In this document: one piece after another, positions 62,624-64,000 of the stretch
Numbering within the stretch: the stretch's first letter is position 1
How the letters are laid out: each line of letters starts with the position of its first letter
Origin: Stieleria magnilauensis
GTDB taxonomy: Bacteria; Planctomycetota; Planctomycetia; Pirellulales; Pirellulaceae
Length of the DNA stretch: 64,000 nucleotides
Assembly (NCBI GenBank): GCA_007753675.1
Contig: CP036432.1
Span: forward strand, 9,705,381 to 9,769,380
Direction: 5' to 3'
The notes under the pieces: model-generated
Told to the model about the DNA's origin: nothing
Seen by the model: only the letters and a program-made list of their open reading frames with translations
The model's database searches: none
Program-made: the position numbers and the translations under genes

Positions 62624-63106
62624 TTAGAACTTCGACTTACTCGACAGACCGGAAAAGCGACGGCGGACGAGTCGTGCCAGGAGGGCCAATTCTTGGGGCT
62701 GGTGCAGCACGGCCGACACGCCGAGCTCCCTGATCCGCAGGGCCAGGCGGTCGGAGGGGTGCCGGGAGACGTCGTCGATCGCGGCCCATTGCATCACATC
62801 CGGTCGCGAGGCGCCGATCTGTGCGACATGCAAGGCGACCGCGGACGTGTTTTCGGCAGACAGCTCCCAGAGGACCACGAGGTCCGATTGGCCCGCGATC
62901 AACGCTCGAATTTTGGCGGCGTCCAACACTTGAACGTGGAACGTCGGCTGGCCCGATCCCAGGTCCTGGCCGGACGCATCCACGCCCGCGTCGTGCTGGA
63001 ACGGCCCGACGAATCGCTTGGCCGCGTCGCTCCACCGGCGGCCCGATTCGCAGACCCAAAACGGGATCACCCTGCTGGCCTTTGAAACGGTAGCGAAATG
63101 GTTCAT
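62624..63106 (-). CDS. Pseudo-receiver-like protein coupled to the NtrC-like regulator
   Basis: 160 aa. The pattern of alternating hydrophobic strands and helices (VQVLDAAKIRALIAGQSDLV, LWELS, MQWAAIDDV, IRELGVSAVLHQPQELALLA) resembles a receiver domain, but the acidic pocket and phospho-Asp are not convincing. ATG at 63106 overlaps the upstream gene's TGA (ATGA). It probably works with that regulator; function inferred only from the coupling. Confidence 0.6.
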   Translation of the reverse strand: MNHFATVSKASRVIPFWVCESGRRWSDAAKRFVGPFQHDAGVDASGQDLGSGQPTFHVQVLDAAKIRALIAGQSDLVVLWELSAENTSAVALHVAQIGASRPDVMQWAAIDDVSRHPSDRLALRIRELGVSAVLHQPQELALLARLVRRRFSGLSSKSKF

Positions 63107-64000
63107 GGCGAGTCTCCATCGCCGATCGATTCCAGCTTGCGGAGCAACCGGGCACGTGAAATGTTCAATTTCCGCGCCGCTTCGGCCCGATTGCCCGCGC
63201 TGGATTCCAAGGCCTCGCGAATCAAATCCGATTCGAACTGGGCGACGACCTGATCCAGGTCGATGGTTTGCTGTTGTTTCGGCACCGACTCGTTGGGACG
63301 ATACGACCGGATCGCCAACGGCAAGTGTTCCAGCCCGATGACTTGGCCGGGACAGCTTCGCATCGCATGTCGAATGGCCTGGTCGAGTTCGCGAAAATTA
63401 TCCGGCCAAGGGTAAATCACCATCGCATCGAGCGCGGCGCGGGTAAAGCGATCCGCCAAACCATCTCCACCGGCCCGCCGTCGATCCAGCATAGCGGTCG
63501 CGATCATCGGCAGATCGGCGATACGATCGGCGAGCGGATGGAGTCGAATGGTCAGCCCACACAGATGGTCGGCAAGGGGCGGCGTGATCCCTACCGGCAG
63601 TGACGCTTCCAGGAAAACGTCGAGTTCCGGATTCGGTTCGGTGTCGGCGCCGCTTGAGACAACGGCGCTGTCGCTGGCGATGGCGATCAACCGCAATCGA
63701 TGCGTCGACTCACGCAGGTGTTCGACCAGGCGGAGTTGGGCTTCCAGCGGCGTCTGGTCGATTCCCTTGAGGATCGCGGTCGCCGTTGAGGTTTCCGAAT
63801 CCGCCAGGTGGGCGATCACCGCGGCCAAGCTGGCGTCCAACAGTTCGGCGTCCATCAACGGCCCGTCGATCGTGGCGATCGGTTCGCCCGCGGCCGAACA
63901 TTGGTGCACCGACGCTGCGATGGATTCGGCGAAGCAACCTGGCGGGGAAACAATCAGCACGTCGCTACGGACCGAACCGGCTAATCGGATTTGTTTGCCG
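63103..64000 (-). CDS. NtrC-like (sigma-54 regulator-type) protein with degenerate AAA+ and Fis-type HTH, 5'-partial
   Basis: The frame is open to the window edge, so the true start lies outside; the GTG at 63960 is internal. The C-terminal HTH_8/Fis domain is clear (LDQVVAQFESDLIREALESS, then AEAARKLNISRARLLRKLE). Upstream is an AAA+ C-subdomain: IYPWPDNFRELDQAIRHAM corresponds to the usual WPGNVREL. Walker A is eroded (SPPGCFAESIA, no GK[ST]), Walker B is eroded (AILKGIDQTPL), and no GAFTGA loop is seen. It therefore probably binds DNA but cannot hydrolyse ATP or activate sigma-54. Confidence 0.75.
   Translation of the reverse strand, partial: GKQIRLAGSVRSDVLIVSPPGCFAESIAASVHQCSAAGEPIATIDGPLMDAELLDASLAAVIAHLADSETSTATAILKGIDQTPLEAQLRLVEHLRESTHRLRLIAIASDSAVVSSGADTEPNPELDVFLEASLPVGITPPLADHLCGLTIRLHPLADRIADLPMIATAMLDRRRAGGDGLADRFTRAALDAMVIYPWPDNFRELDQAIRHAMRSCPGQVIGLEHLPLAIRSYRPNESVPKQQQTIDLDQVVAQFESDLIREALESSAGNRAEAARKLNISRARLLRKLESIGDGDSP

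Overview
The window reads as planctomycete chromosome, most like the Rhodopirellula/Pirellulales group. The evidence is giant secreted proteins with the N-terminal LEPR-XLL-type motif (here LEDRILLSA), a formylglycine sulfatase, an SHD1-domain secreted protein, many small zinc-ribbon or membrane proteins without clear homologues, GTG/TTG starts and weak Shine-Dalgarno sites. This is inference from gene content; no rRNA or marker gene for taxonomy is present.

Layout. Positions 1-14.8 kb carry mostly single housekeeping or accessory genes: a secreted alpha/beta hydrolase, a TPR-glycosyltransferase, the principal-type sigma factor, an RNase HI/PfpI pair, a heme-motif histidine kinase, a repetitive Cys-rich SHD1 protein, a GrpB-family protein, YaaA, a methyltransferase and a zinc-type dehydrogenase. 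Positions 14.9-53.5 kb are almost entirely one minus-strand locus of three giant paralogous surface proteins, transcribed in the order GP3 (53477 to 39223, about 4342 aa if intact), GP2 (39046 to 30284, 2920 aa) and GP1 (30087 to 15157, 4976 aa). All three share an N-terminal LEPR-XLL-like motif, a DUF4347 domain with conserved His and Cys, a beta-helix, a LamG domain nested in a cadherin-like domain, long arrays of cadherin-like repeats, an acidic linker and a nearly invariant C-terminal membrane module. GP3 is split by an IS630-family element (41025-42248) with a TA target duplication; removing it restores the reading frame exactly. GP1 and GP3 share long near-identical DNA blocks, pointing to gene conversion or recent segmental duplication.

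Positions 53.5-64 kb hold a secreted sulfatase, a repeat-rich spacer, an LctP-type lactate permease, a three-gene nucleotidyltransferase operon, an ABC exporter pair, an OmpA-family lipoprotein and, at the edge, an NtrC-like regulator with eroded ATPase motifs coupled to a pseudo-receiver-like protein. Several intergenic repeats (a 29-bp-arm hairpin, 13-bp tandem repeats, heptamer repeats with an inverted tail, a MITE-like element) lie between the genes.

The most interesting system is the giant-protein triplet: a candidate surface-display locus in which the N- and C-terminal modules are fixed while the repeat-built ectodomain is reshuffled by recombination, with a possible clan-CD-like protease fold (DUF4347) just after the sorting motif.
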